Origin: an uncultured Spiribacter sp.
GTDB taxonomy: Bacteria > Pseudomonadota > Gammaproteobacteria > Nitrococcales > Nitrococcaceae
Assembly (NCBI GenBank): GCA_913056145.1
Contig: CAJXMI010000006.1
Span: 1 to 49,283 of the forward strand
Length of the DNA: 49,283 nucleotides
Direction of reading: 5' to 3'
Positions 26,386-35,121 of the stretch are shown one piece after another (within the stretch, counting starts at the first letter, position 1; every line of letters starts with the position of its first letter). The notes under the pieces were generated by a model. It saw only the letters and a list, made by a program, of their open reading frames with translations. It searched no databases and was not told where the DNA came from. A program made the translations under genes and the position numbers.

Positions 26386-27620
26386 GCGCGGCGGGCCTCG
26401 GCCGCTGCCGGGGCGTCGGGCGCCGGCAGCGACAGCGCCCGGGGCTCCAGGCCCAGGGCGGCACGATAGGCGCGCCGGGCGCGGTCCGGCTCGTCGAGCC
26501 GCTCGTAGAGTTCGGCCAGATATTGCTGAATCCGCGGATCGGCGCTGCGCGCCGCGGCCGCCTCGAGGTAGCTGCGTGCCTGGCCCCACAGCGAGGCGCG
26601 CAGGCACTGCCGCGCCGCGGCAAACAGCAGCGTCGGGTCCTCGGAGCGCTCGCGCAGCCACTCGCCAAGCTGATTGCAGGTGCGCTGGGGTGGGTCAAGC
26701 TCGAGCTCGCCATAGACATCGACAAGCGCATCCGCCCAGCGCTCCGACAGCCAGCGCCGCAGCTGGCGCTCGGCGGTTGCCGGGCAATCCGCGTGCATGA
26801 GCGCGCGGGCGTAGCACGCCCGCAGATCCGGAGAGCGCTGCAGCGGCCGCGGCAGCGACTTCCATACCCGGGCGAGGGCATCGGCACCGGTCTGCGGGCC
26901 CAGTGCCTCGAAGCGGCGCTGGAGCACGCGCGCCTCAATCGCCAGCAGCTCGGTATCGGGTAGAACCCCCTCGCGCCGCAGATCGGGCAGTGCGTCCTCC
27001 AGACCGGCCTCGTCATCGAGCGCCCCGAGCGTGCGCACCAGCAGGAGCAGGGCGCGATGGTTGCGGGGGGCCTCGCGCCGCAGCCAGCCCAGCGTGGCCA
27101 GGGCCTGCTCCCATTGCGCCGCATCCACCTGTAGCTGCGCCTGAACCAGGCCCACCGCGACTCGGGCCCGGGGCTCGGTCGCATCCGCCGCCGCCAGCAA
27201 GTCGTCACGGCGGGTCCAGTCACCCCGCCGCTGGGCGGCGACGGCGGCCAGAAGGTGATTGAAAAGCGGCAGGCGGGCGGACTCGACGCTGCGCTCGAGG
27301 CGCTTTTCGGCAAGCGCATAACGCCCCTCGGCCAGCTCGATCACCCCGTCCAGCAGCTCGTTGAGTGCGCGCCGGGTGCGGCGCCGCCCAAGCCCCCCGC
27401 GAAGCTGGTCGGGGATATTCCACAGCCGCCGCAGCAAACCGCTTGCAAGGGCGGCGAGGGCCCAGGCCACGACAACCGCGCCAACCGCCACAAAGAGACT
27501 GCTCTGCAGCGTGAGGTCGCCAACGCGCACCATCACGAAACCGCCCTGACGCTCAAACCACAGGGCGGCCGCCACGCTACCCACCAGCAACCCCAGGCTG
27601 ATAATGACCCGCCGCATCAT
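26382..27620 (-). CDS. hemY: HemY-type heme biosynthesis-associated TPR membrane protein
   Basis: The 412-residue protein has two N-terminal membrane helices (about residues 5-22 and 43-62) and a cytoplasmic helical-repeat (TPR-like) domain. It begins MMRRVIISLGLLVGSVAAAL and carries GRYALAEKRLER and HLLAAVAAQRRGDW as in proteobacterial HemY, which is distinct from protoporphyrinogen oxidase HemY of Bacillus. It is the last gene of hemC-hemD-hemX-hemY. Its role in heme synthesis is by association. The start overlaps the hemX stop by 4 bases. The C-terminus is Ala/Pro-rich. Confidence 0.9.
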   Translation of the reverse strand: MMRRVIISLGLLVGSVAAALWFERQGGFVMVRVGDLTLQSSLFVAVGAVVVAWALAALASGLLRRLWNIPDQLRGGLGRRRTRRALNELLDGVIELAEGRYALAEKRLERSVESARLPLFNHLLAAVAAQRRGDWTRRDDLLAAADATEPRARVAVGLVQAQLQVDAAQWEQALATLGWLRREAPRNHRALLLLVRTLGALDDEAGLEDALPDLRREGVLPDTELLAIEARVLQRRFEALGPQTGADALARVWKSLPRPLQRSPDLRACYARALMHADCPATAERQLRRWLSERWADALVDVYGELELDPPQRTCNQLGEWLRERSEDPTLLFAAARQCLRASLWGQARSYLEAAAARSADPRIQQYLAELYERLDEPDRARRAYRAALGLEPRALSLPAPDAPAAAEARRA

Positions 27621-28864
27621 GGCTGCCCACCCGCGCCCAGCAGTGGCTCGAGGTCATCGGCAATGGCAGGCCGGTCGGCCTGGATGCGCAAGTCGCCCAG
27701 CTCGGCAAGCCGCTCCCGCACATCGACCACCGCCCCCGACGCCGAATCAAAATAGGCCGCTACCCAGCCATCGACCCGCGCCACCGCCGCGCGATAGCCC
27801 TCGGCATCGCCCCCCAGGGCTGCAAGGCGGGCCGATTCGAGCTGCAGGAGCAGGTTTTGCTGCAGCAAAAAGCGCGCCTCGGGATCGGGGAGTGGCTCCA
27901 CCTGCCGGTTGCGACTGACCGTAACCAGCCCCTCGAGGCCGCTGCGCAGCTGCTGCCAGGCGCGCTCCAGACGGGCCTGCCAGCCGGCCGGCGGCGTGCT
28001 CGCCGGGGCCTCTGCATCGTCGGCGCTGCGTCGCGCGATGCCCTCGGCAAGCGGCAGGTCGTCGAGTTGATCCGCCACCCGACCAAGCCCGGTCATGATG
28101 GCGGCCCGATCGCCGCGCTCGGCATCCAGCAGGCGATTGGTCGCCGCGGCAATGGCCTCGCGGGCATCCACGCCCGCTCCGCCCAGCCCGGCAAGCAGGC
28201 GATCGGCGGCCTCCAGCGCCTCGAGCGCGCCACCGATATCACCATTGAAGCGCACCCGATTGACAGCGATGCCGGCCAGATAGGCGGCCTCGGCCTCACG
28301 CCAGTCATCCGTCTCGGATTCCATGCGCCGGTAGAGCTGATCCACGCGATCGGCCAGCGAACCACGCGCCTCGACCTGATCGGCAAGACGGTTTTCGAGC
28401 CGGGCAATGGCCTGCAACCGGCCCTCGAGGGTGTCGCTGAGGGCATCCAGACGGCCACCGACCTCGCCGACCCGCTCGGACTGGCGTGCCGCCAGTGCAT
28501 CGAGCGCCGACTGCTCGGCATACTGCGAACGCGTATCAACCAGCGACTGCACTTGCTGGTGCAGATACCAGCCCCCGGCTCCTGTCAGCGCCGCAACCAG
28601 CAATACGGCCACCAGCGCGACAACGCCAGCGCGGCTGCGGCGCGGCGGTGTTGGCTGATTCGCCGGCGCTTGCGTTACGGGCTCCGGCTCAGTGGGCTCT
28701 GGCTCATGGGGCTCCGGTTCAGGGGATTCCTGCTCAGGCGGCTCCGGCTCACGCGGCTCCTGCTCTGGCGGCTCCGGCGCGGTGGACGCCTCCTCGACAG
28801 AGGCCTCGACCGCCCCCGCCTTGTCCTTGTTCTTGTCCTGATCCCTGGTGTTTTTCTCGGTCAT
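27617..28864 (-). CDS. hemX: HemX-like membrane protein (uroporphyrinogen-III C-methyltransferase-like annotation)
   Basis: The 415-residue protein has a charged N-terminal tail, a Pro/Glu-rich repeat region (residues 29-63), one membrane helix (about 79-101, VVALVAVLLVAALTGAGGWYL), a coiled-coil segment (about 105-175) and a helical C-terminal domain. This is the layout of proteobacterial HemX, often misnamed as a methyltransferase. No SAM-binding motif is visible. It lies between hemD and hemY with 4-base overlaps on both sides, so the four hem genes are probably one transcript. Confidence 0.9.
   Translation of the reverse strand: MTEKNTRDQDKNKDKAGAVEASVEEASTAPEPPEQEPREPEPPEQESPEPEPHEPEPTEPEPVTQAPANQPTPPRRSRAGVVALVAVLLVAALTGAGGWYLHQQVQSLVDTRSQYAEQSALDALAARQSERVGEVGGRLDALSDTLEGRLQAIARLENRLADQVEARGSLADRVDQLYRRMESETDDWREAEAAYLAGIAVNRVRFNGDIGGALEALEAADRLLAGLGGAGVDAREAIAAATNRLLDAERGDRAAIMTGLGRVADQLDDLPLAEGIARRSADDAEAPASTPPAGWQARLERAWQQLRSGLEGLVTVSRNRQVEPLPDPEARFLLQQNLLLQLESARLAALGGDAEGYRAAVARVDGWVAAYFDSASGAVVDVRERLAELGDLRIQADRPAIADDLEPLLGAGGQP
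28681..28785 (-). repeat. 15-bp tandem repeat, about seven units, inside hemX
   Basis: Seven consecutive 15-base units built on GCTCCGGCTCANGCG (plus-strand view) encode the five-residue Pro/Glu-rich repeat of HemX. Unit borders fall at 28681, 28696, 28711, 28726, 28741, 28756 and 28771. Copies are imperfect; the last is the most diverged. Gain or loss of units would keep the frame. Confidence 0.85.
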
Positions 28865-29622
28865 GCATCATCTCTCTGTATGGCCTGGATGACCGCGGCC
28901 TCCAGTTCGGCATCCGCGGCGCCAGCGGCCACCACGGGGGCAGCAAAACCGGCCGCTCGAGCCGCTGTGGCCACCCGTTCGCTGACGGTGACCAGTCGGC
29001 CCGCCTGCAACCACCTTAGCGCGTCCGGCCCGACCATGCCGAGCAGCGCCTCGAGCCCCGAGCGACTGGTAACGATCGTGACATCGACGCGGGCGCCCTG
29101 CCAGTCGGCGGGGAGGTTGAGCGGGCCGGCCAGAGGCATCCGCCGATAGACCGCGACCTCGCGCACCGCCACGCCCCTGGCACGGAGGCTGTCCTGAAGA
29201 CGTTGGCGGCCACCCTCACCGCGGACCACCAATACCTCGGCCCCCGGCGCCGGAGCAAAGTCCGGCTGGGCCAGCAGATCATCGGCGCCACCCCCCTCTG
29301 CGGGCGCCACATCGACAGTGAGCCCCACCGCCCGCATGGCCGCGGCCGTGCCCGGGCCAACCGCGGCCAGTCGCACCCCGCGGCCTTGCGCATTGCCGTC
29401 ATGGCACCGGCGCATGGCAGGCGCATACCCATGGCGGACGGCGTTGGGGCTGGTGAACACAATCCAGTCACACGCCGGCAGCACGGCGGCGAGTGGCTGG
29501 ATGGCCAGGGTGGGGCGGCAGGCCACCCGGGCACCGGCCGCCTGCAGTCGGGCCGCCAGGGCGTTGCCCTGACCCGCGGGCCGGGTCAGCAGCACGCGCC
29601 GGCCGGCCAGCCCGGTGCTCAA
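28861..29622 (-). CDS. hemD: Uroporphyrinogen-III synthase
   Basis: The 253-residue protein begins with RRVLLTRPAGQGNAL and contains DWIVFTSPNAVRHG, LAAVGPGTAAAMRAVG, VLVVRGEGGRQRL and VTIVTSRSGLEALL. These are the two-domain landmarks of HemD. It closes hydroxymethylbilane to uroporphyrinogen III with ring D inversion. The family is weakly conserved, but the position between hemC and hemX, overlapping both by 4 bases, secures the call. Confidence 0.95.
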   Translation of the reverse strand: MSTGLAGRRVLLTRPAGQGNALAARLQAAGARVACRPTLAIQPLAAVLPACDWIVFTSPNAVRHGYAPAMRRCHDGNAQGRGVRLAAVGPGTAAAMRAVGLTVDVAPAEGGGADDLLAQPDFAPAPGAEVLVVRGEGGRQRLQDSLRARGVAVREVAVYRRMPLAGPLNLPADWQGARVDVTIVTSRSGLEALLGMVGPDALRWLQAGRLVTVSERVATAARAAGFAAPVVAAGAADAELEAAVIQAIQRDDA

Positions 29623-30545
29623 TGGACCTCGGCGAGGATCTCGCCAGCCCCCCGGGCCAGCATGTCCTCGGCCAGCGCATACCCGAGCGACACGCCCTCG
29701 GCTCTGGGCGCATGGCCCTCGGCGCGGACCACGCGCTCGCCGTCACGGCTTGCCACCAATGCCCGCAGATGCAGCCCGTTGTCGTCAGTAAGCTCGGCAT
29801 AGGCCGCAAGCGGGACATGGCAGCTGCCCTCGAGCCGGGCATTGACCGCACGCTCGGCGGCCACCCGGTCATGGGTATCGGCATCGTCCAGCCCGGCAAT
29901 CAGCGCCGCCACTTCGCCATCATCCGCCCGGCACTCGATTCCGAGTGCGCCCTGGCCTACCGCCGGCAGGCTGTCCCCGGGCGGCATGACCCGACGGATG
30001 CGCTCACCCAGGCCCAGCCGACGCAGGCCCGAGGCGGCCAGGATGATGGCATCGAATTCACCGCCATCCAGCTTGCCAAGACGGGTCTGGACATTGCCCC
30101 GCAGCGACTCCACCACCAGATCCGGGCGGCGGGCGCGAAGCTGGGCCTCGCGGCGCAGGCTGGCCGTGCCCACGCGGGCACCGAACGGCAGCTCGGTCAC
30201 GTCGCCGTAACGCGCCGAGACAAACGCATCACAGGGGTCTTCACGGTCAAGAATGACCGCAAGCCGGAAGGGGTCGGGCACCACCGCGGGCACGTCTTTC
30301 ATGGAGTGGACGGCAATGTCGGCACGCCCCTCGAGCATGCCCTCCTCCAGCGCCTTTACGAATAGCGCCTTGCCACCCACCGCCAGCAACGGCCGGTCGG
30401 TGATCTCGTCACCCCGGGTCGACATCCCCACCAACTCAACGGTCAGCGAGGGGTGCAGTGCACGCAGGCGGTCGGCGACATGCTCGGCCTGCCAGAGGGC
30501 AAGCGCGCTGCGGCGGGTGGCAATACGCAAATGATCAATCGACAT
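29619..30545 (-). CDS. hemC: Hydroxymethylbilane synthase (porphobilinogen deaminase)
   Basis: The 308-residue protein has IATRRSALALWQAEHV, GKALFVKALEEGML, DIAVHSMKDVP, GTASLRREAQL and the dipyrromethane-cofactor cysteine Cys242 in EGSCHVPLAA. It polymerises four porphobilinogens. I chose the ATG at 30545; an upstream TTG at 30563 would add six residues with no better ribosome site. The upstream LytTR regulator gene ends 86 bases before it. Confidence 0.96.
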   Translation of the reverse strand: MSIDHLRIATRRSALALWQAEHVADRLRALHPSLTVELVGMSTRGDEITDRPLLAVGGKALFVKALEEGMLEGRADIAVHSMKDVPAVVPDPFRLAVILDREDPCDAFVSARYGDVTELPFGARVGTASLRREAQLRARRPDLVVESLRGNVQTRLGKLDGGEFDAIILAASGLRRLGLGERIRRVMPPGDSLPAVGQGALGIECRADDGEVAALIAGLDDADTHDRVAAERAVNARLEGSCHVPLAAYAELTDDNGLHLRALVASRDGERVVRAEGHAPRAEGVSLGYALAEDMLARGAGEILAEVH

Positions 30546-30631
30546 CAATACTGACTGGTCCAAGCGGCGGCCGCGGCGGGCCGGAAATGGTCAGCCGCAA
30601 CCATACCGCGCGATTGCCGGGCGGCAAAACA

Positions 30632-31369
30632 CTAGCCCGCTCCGGCACTCTCCCGCAGGCAGCGCCGCACCTGCGGCAGGCGTCGCCGGCTAACGGGCAC
30701 CGGCTCGTCACTGCCCGCCACAACGGCCAGCGTGCGGCCATAGGGATCCTTCTCAATGCCCCGCAGACTCTCACGCGCAACCAGGGCGCTGCGGTGCACG
30801 CGCAAAAAACGCGGCCCGAATTCCTCTTCGAGCCGACAGAGCGACTCTTCGATCAGATCCTCGCCCGAGTCATGCTGGACGGCAACGTATTTGTGATCCG
30901 CCACAAAGCAGCGCACGTCATCCACCGGGATGAGGCCCAGCCCGGCACGCCGACGACACAGAATATGCCGACGTCCGTTGGCCGGATGGTCGCCCTGCAA
31001 TGCCTCGATCTGCGGCCGGGTGAGCGGCTCGGCGTTGTGCAGGGCCGTGGCAAGGCGCTCGGGCTGAACGTGCTCAAGCACATGATCAACGCCGGCGGCC
31101 TCCAGCGCGGGCAGCAGCGGCGACTGCAGCGACGTCGCCACCAACAGCGCCGGAGCCGGGTCCTGCTGGCTCAATGCGACGGCAGCCTGCAGATCCGGCT
31201 CCTCCAGCAGCCCGATCACCACCACGGCAACCGGATCGGCACGGTGACGGGTGATGGCCTCGGCAGGGTCGGTGACAACGGCGGCCACCCGGGCCTCCTC
31301 ATCGGTGGCCACCAGACGGGCCAGACGGTGGCGCAGTGAGTCCTTTTCACAAGCGATCACGACTTTCAT
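30632..31369 (-). CDS. AlgR-like LytTR response regulator with degenerate receiver domain
   Basis: The 245-residue protein has a receiver-like domain (1-115) and a LytTR DNA-binding domain (about 145-240), with IPVDDVRCFVADHKYVAV and RFLRVHRSALVARESL, closely AlgR-like. In the receiver the phosphorylation residues are missing by alignment with AlgR. Asp7/Asp8 correspond to Cys7/Glu8, the phospho-acceptor Asp54 to Gly53, and the conserved Lys to Glu99. It is probably phosphorylation-independent. GGAGG lies 7 bases before the ATG. In Pseudomonas the order is argH-algZ-algR-hemC; here the kinase gene algZ is absent and argH is directly divergent. Confidence 0.87.
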   Translation of the reverse strand: MKVVIACEKDSLRHRLARLVATDEEARVAAVVTDPAEAITRHRADPVAVVVIGLLEEPDLQAAVALSQQDPAPALLVATSLQSPLLPALEAAGVDHVLEHVQPERLATALHNAEPLTRPQIEALQGDHPANGRRHILCRRRAGLGLIPVDDVRCFVADHKYVAVQHDSGEDLIEESLCRLEEEFGPRFLRVHRSALVARESLRGIEKDPYGRTLAVVAGSDEPVPVSRRRLPQVRRCLRESAGAG

Positions 31370-31478
31370 CGATTTGCCTCCATAGAGCGTAAGGGTGGAG
31401 GAAAGAGAATGCGCGAATCCGCGAAAGCAAGACGCCAACCCGTTCACACTCCGGGCAATCCGATGGCGGGAATGCGAC

Positions 31479-31487
31479 TGCTATACT
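31479..31487 (+). promoter_or_regulatory. Extended -10 promoter of argH
   Basis: TG-C-TATACT is an extended -10 element 35 bases before the argH ATG, in the 153-base gap divergent from the LytTR gene. No good -35 is visible, which is tolerable for extended -10 promoters. Confidence 0.55.
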
Positions 31488-31522
31488 GTCGCGATCGATA
31501 GTGACGGCGCTGGAAGGCGGGT

Positions 31523-32917
31523 ATGACCAAGGCAGACCACAAGGCACTCTGGAGCGGGCGATTCACCGAGGCGACCGACGCCTTCGTGACAGCATTCACC
31601 GCCTCCGAGCACTACGACCGCCGTCTCTATCGCGAGGATATCCGCGGCTCCAAGGCCCATGCCCGCATGCTTGCCGACCGCGGGATTCTCACCGAAGCCG
31701 ATGCCCGCGCCATTGTCGACGGACTCGACGCCATCGCCGCCGAGATCGAGGCCGGCGACTTCCCCTGGGACCCGGCGCTCGAGGACGTCCACATGAACAT
31801 CGAGGCCCGGCTGACCGCGCGCATCGGCGATGCCGGCAAGCGCCTCCACACCGGCCGCTCCCGCAACGACCAGATCGCCACCGATGTGCGGCTGTGGCTG
31901 CGCGCCGAGATCGACACCTGCATTGGGCTGCTACGGCACTTCCAGCGCGGCCTGGTTGATCTGGCCGCGCGCGAGGCCGACACCGTCATGCCCGGGTTTA
32001 CCCATTTGCAGGTGGCCCAGCCCGTCAGCTTTGGCCACCACATGCTGGCCTGGTACGAAATGCTGGTGCGCGACGAGGCCCGTCTCGCCGACGCCCGCGT
32101 CCGGGCCAATCAGATGCCGCTGGGATCGGCGGCGCTGGCCGGCACCACCTTTGCCATCGACCGCCAGCAGACCTGCGCCGAGCTTGGCTTTGACGCGCCC
32201 ACCCGCAACTCGCTCGATGCCGTGTCTGATCGGGATTTTGCGATTGAATTTGTTTCGGCGGCCGCGCTTGCCATGACCCATCTGTCGCGAATGGCCGAGG
32301 AGCTGGTCATCTGGGCGTCACCGCTCACGGGCTTCATTGATCTGCCCGATCGCTTCTGTACCGGCAGCTCGATCATGCCGCAAAAAAAGAACCCGGACGT
32401 CGCCGAGCTGGTACGCGGCAAAAGCGCGCGCGTCCAGGGTGCCCTGCATACGCTGCTGACCCTCATGAAAGGCCAGCCGCTTGCCTACAACCGCGACAAC
32501 CAGGAAGACAAGGAACCCCTGTTTGACGCGGCCGATGCGCTGCGCGACAGCCTGCGGGCATTTGCCGACATGGTGCCGGCCCTCACGGTCAACCGCGAGC
32601 GCACCCGCACCGCCGCCCGGGCCGGCTTTGCCACGGCCACCGACCTGGCCGACTATCTGGTCCGGCAGGGCGTGGCGTTTCGGGATGCCCACGAGATCGT
32701 TGGCCGCGCCGTGGCGCTGGGTGTCGAGACCGGGCGCGATCTGGCCGACATGTCACTCGACGAACTGCAGGGGTTCAGCCCCGCGATCGGCGAGGACGTC
32801 TTCGAGGTGCTGACCGTCGAGGGATCCGTCGCCGCGCGGGATCACTTTGGCGGGACCGCACCGGCCCAGGTCAGGGCACAGATCGAAGCCGCACGCCGGC
32901 GCCTCGGCGCCGATTAG
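31523..32917 (+). CDS. argH: Argininosuccinate lyase
   Basis: The 464-residue protein has [48 protein letters not shown] and the lyase superfamily signature [12 protein letters not shown] near residue 283. It splits argininosuccinate into arginine and fumarate in the last step of arginine synthesis. Length is normal. It is a single-gene unit, divergent from the LytTR-hem operon and convergent with the esterase gene. Confidence 0.97.
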   Translation: MTKADHKALWSGRFTEATDAFVTAFTASEHYDRRLYREDIRGSKAHARMLADRGILTEADARAIVDGLDAIAAEIEAGDFPWDPALEDVHMNIEARLTARIGDAGKRLHTGRSRNDQIATDVRLWLRAEIDTCIGLLRHFQRGLVDLAAREADTVMPGFTHLQVAQPVSFGHHMLAWYEMLVRDEARLADARVRANQMPLGSAALAGTTFAIDRQQTCAELGFDAPTRNSLDAVSDRDFAIEFVSAAALAMTHLSRMAEELVIWASPLTGFIDLPDRFCTGSSIMPQKKNPDVAELVRGKSARVQGALHTLLTLMKGQPLAYNRDNQEDKEPLFDAADALRDSLRAFADMVPALTVNRERTRTAARAGFATATDLADYLVRQGVAFRDAHEIVGRAVALGVETGRDLADMSLDELQGFSPAIGEDVFEVLTVEGSVAARDHFGGTAPAQVRAQIEAARRRLGAD

Positions 32918-32945
32918 CGCTCGACATGCGCCGCGGGGTGTCGGC

Positions 32946-33626
32946 TCAGCCCGCGTCCAGTGCCAGCACCTGCGTCAGCCAGGCGCCGATGGCACGAATC
33001 TCTTCCAGGCACACCTGGTGCTCCATGGGGTATTCGTGCCAGTCGACCGGATAGCCCAGCGCCGTCAGCGCATCCCGCGATGCCGTACCCAGTTCATAGC
33101 CCAGGACCGGATCGTGATGCCCGTGGGCAAGGAAAATGGGCGTCTGCCGATTGGCCGCCGCGCGCGCCTGGGCCAGGTGATCACGCAGGGGGAGGTAGGT
33201 GGAGAGCCCGATGATGCCGGCCAGCCCGCTGCTGAAGCGCAAACCGGTGTGCAGCGCCACCGCACCGCCCTGCGAAAATCCCGCCAGCACCAGGCGCTCG
33301 GCTGGCACGCCCCGCCGAGCCTCGCGCTCGATCAAATCACCCACCCACTCGGCCGCGCGGTCGAGGCCCTGCTCGTCCTGCGGCGTGCCGGGCGTGAGGC
33401 CGTAGATGTCATACCAGGCCGGCATCGTCATCCCGCCATTGAGCGTGACCGGCTGCTGGGGCGCATGCGGAAAGACAAAGCGCACTGGCGTGGTGGCCGG
33501 CAGCCCGAGCTCGGGCACGATCGGCTCAAAGTCGTGCCCGTTCGCACCCAGGCCGTGCAGCCACAGCACCGTGGCCTGCGCATCATCCGGACCAATCTCA
33601 ACTGTTTCGAGCAGCGTTTGCGCCAT
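32946..33626 (-). CDS. Carboxylesterase / phospholipase family alpha/beta hydrolase
   Basis: The 226-residue protein has WLHGLGANGHDFEP, the nucleophile motif GFSQGGAVAL, an acid in HGHHDPVL and a base in YPMEHQV. This is the acyl-protein-thioesterase-like carboxylesterase family, which hydrolyses short-chain esters. The start at 33626 follows GGAGAGGA in the minus reading; the longer frame upstream has no ribosome site. It stands alone, convergent with argH and divergent from lptM. Confidence 0.9.
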   Translation of the reverse strand: MAQTLLETVEIGPDDAQATVLWLHGLGANGHDFEPIVPELGLPATTPVRFVFPHAPQQPVTLNGGMTMPAWYDIYGLTPGTPQDEQGLDRAAEWVGDLIEREARRGVPAERLVLAGFSQGGAVALHTGLRFSSGLAGIIGLSTYLPLRDHLAQARAAANRQTPIFLAHGHHDPVLGYELGTASRDALTALGYPVDWHEYPMEHQVCLEEIRAIGAWLTQVLALDAG

Positions 33627-33709
33627 TCGTGTCCTCTCCAACCGCCTGCGTGTGTCCAACGTGCAGCCTACCGCAGCGCGCGGGGGCCGAAAACGCCCGT
33701 CACAGCCGT

Positions 33710-33715
33710 TATACT
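33710..33715 (+). promoter_or_regulatory. -10 box of the lptM-lysA-dapF operon
   Basis: TATACT lies 27 bases before the lptM ATG in the gap divergent from the esterase gene. It is the same hexamer as before argH and yibN. The -35 is unclear. Confidence 0.5.
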
Positions 33716-33742
33716 GACCCGTCACTCACGCAGGAGACCGGA

Positions 33743-33880
33743 ATGACCATGCGCGCCCTTCGCGCCCTGTTGCTCGTAGCCTGCATCGGCGTTGCCGGCT
33801 GTGGGGTCAAGGGTGAGCTGTCTCTGCCCGACGCCGGCACTGAGGCCGGCGCCGGCGCCGATGCCGGGGACCCGCCATGA
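33743..33880 (+). CDS. lptM: LptM-type small lipoprotein
   Basis: The 45-residue product is a lipoprotein precursor: a basic start, a hydrophobic core (ALRALLLVACIGV), and a lipobox VAGC with lipidated Cys20. GVKGELSLPD follows, matching the CGLKGPLYLP-type start of mature LptM (formerly YifL), a helper in folding the LptD outer-membrane translocon. As in E. coli it lies just before dapF, here with lysA between. AGGAG is 6 bases upstream of the ATG. The stop overlaps lysA. Confidence 0.85.
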   Translation: MTMRALRALLLVACIGVAGCGVKGELSLPDAGTEAGAGADAGDPP

Positions 33881-35121
33881 GCATCGGCCGCCACAACGAC
33901 CGGCTCCACGTGGAACAATGCCCGGTCGACGCCCTGGCCGAGCGCTATGGCACGCCCCTCTATGTGTATTCGCGGGCGCACATCGAAGCGGCCTGGCGGG
34001 CCTATGACGATGCCTTCGCCGACCGCGATCACCTGGTTTGCTATGCGGTGAAGGCCAACGGCAGCCTTGCCATTCTGCAGCTGCTCGCCCGCCTCGGCAG
34101 CGGGTTTGACATTGTCTCGGGCGGCGAGCTGGAGCGCGTGCTGCAGGCGGGCGGTGACCCGAGGCGTACCGTCTTCTCCGGCGTTGGCAAGACCGTTGCC
34201 GAAATCGAGCGGGCGCTCGAGGTGGGCATCCTGGCATTCAACGTGGAGTCGGAGGCCGAGCTCGAGCGGATTGATGCCGTTGCAACACGGCATGGGGTAA
34301 CGGCACCCGTGTCGATCCGCGTCAACCCCGATGTCGATGCCCGCACCCATCCCTACATCTCCACGGGCCTGCGCGAGAACAAGTTTGGCATCGACATCCA
34401 TGACGCCGAGGCGGTCTATGCACGGGCGGCCGCGATGCCCGGGCTGCGGGTGACCGGGCTCGACTTCCACATCGGCTCGCAGCTCACCGAGCTCGAGCCT
34501 CTGGCCGATGCCCTGTCGCGCAGTCTGGGGTTGCTGGATCGACTGGCCGCGCAAGGGGTGCAGATCGAGCATCTCGACATTGGGGGGGGTCTGGGCATCC
34601 GCTATCAGGACGAGACACCGCCCACCCCGGCCGCCCTGGCCGACGCCATTCGCCCCCTGCTTGCCGGGCGCAGCCAGCGCCTGCTGATGGAGCCGGGCCG
34701 GGCACTGGTGGGCGAGGCCGGCTTGCTGGTGACGCGGGTCGAGTATCTAAAGCCGGGGCATCGCGATTTTGCCATCGTGGATGCGGCGATGACCGACCTG
34801 CTGCGTCCTGCGCTCTACGATGCCTGGCAGCGCATCGAGACCGTCACGCCAGGCAACGCCGAGCCGCGACGCTATGACATTGTGGGGCCGGTCTGCGAGA
34901 CGGCCGATGTCCTGGGCCGCGATCGCGCCCTGGCGCTTGAGCCCGACGCCCTGCTCGCGGTGCATGGCGCCGGCGCCTATGGCTTTGTGATGGCCTCGCA
35001 ATACAACGCCCGGCCCCGGCCGGCCGAGGTACTGGTCGATGGCGATCAGGCCCACCTGATTCGCGAGCGCGAGGCCCTCGCCGATCTCTGGCGCGGCGAG
35101 CATCTTCTGGACCGGCCATGA
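33877..35121 (+). CDS. lysA: Diaminopimelate decarboxylase
   Basis: The 414-residue PLP enzyme has CYAVKANG with the PLP lysine at Lys59, GFDIVSGGELERVL, FHIGSQLTE, LDIGGGLGI, MEPGRALVGEAG and GAYGFVMASQYN. It makes lysine from meso-diaminopimelate. It overlaps lptM and dapF by 4 bases each, so lysine and cell-wall precursor genes are coupled. Confidence 0.97.
   Translation: MSIGRHNDRLHVEQCPVDALAERYGTPLYVYSRAHIEAAWRAYDDAFADRDHLVCYAVKANGSLAILQLLARLGSGFDIVSGGELERVLQAGGDPRRTVFSGVGKTVAEIERALEVGILAFNVESEAELERIDAVATRHGVTAPVSIRVNPDVDARTHPYISTGLRENKFGIDIHDAEAVYARAAAMPGLRVTGLDFHIGSQLTELEPLADALSRSLGLLDRLAAQGVQIEHLDIGGGLGIRYQDETPPTPAALADAIRPLLAGRSQRLLMEPGRALVGEAGLLVTRVEYLKPGHRDFAIVDAAMTDLLRPALYDAWQRIETVTPGNAEPRRYDIVGPVCETADVLGRDRALALEPDALLAVHGAGAYGFVMASQYNARPRPAEVLVDGDQAHLIREREALADLWRGEHLLDRP

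Noticed and set aside
28681-28785. CRISPR-like array
   Set aside because: The 15-base units are contiguous with no spacers, and they lie in frame inside hemX.
30614-30627. TTGCC-GGGC-GGCAA hairpin after the LytTR gene as a terminator
   Set aside because: No T run follows on the minus strand, and the hem genes downstream are likely co-expressed.
32922-32943. CGACA...TGTCG inverted repeat between argH and the esterase as a bidirectional terminator
   Set aside because: The stem is only five base pairs, with a 12-base loop and no T run.
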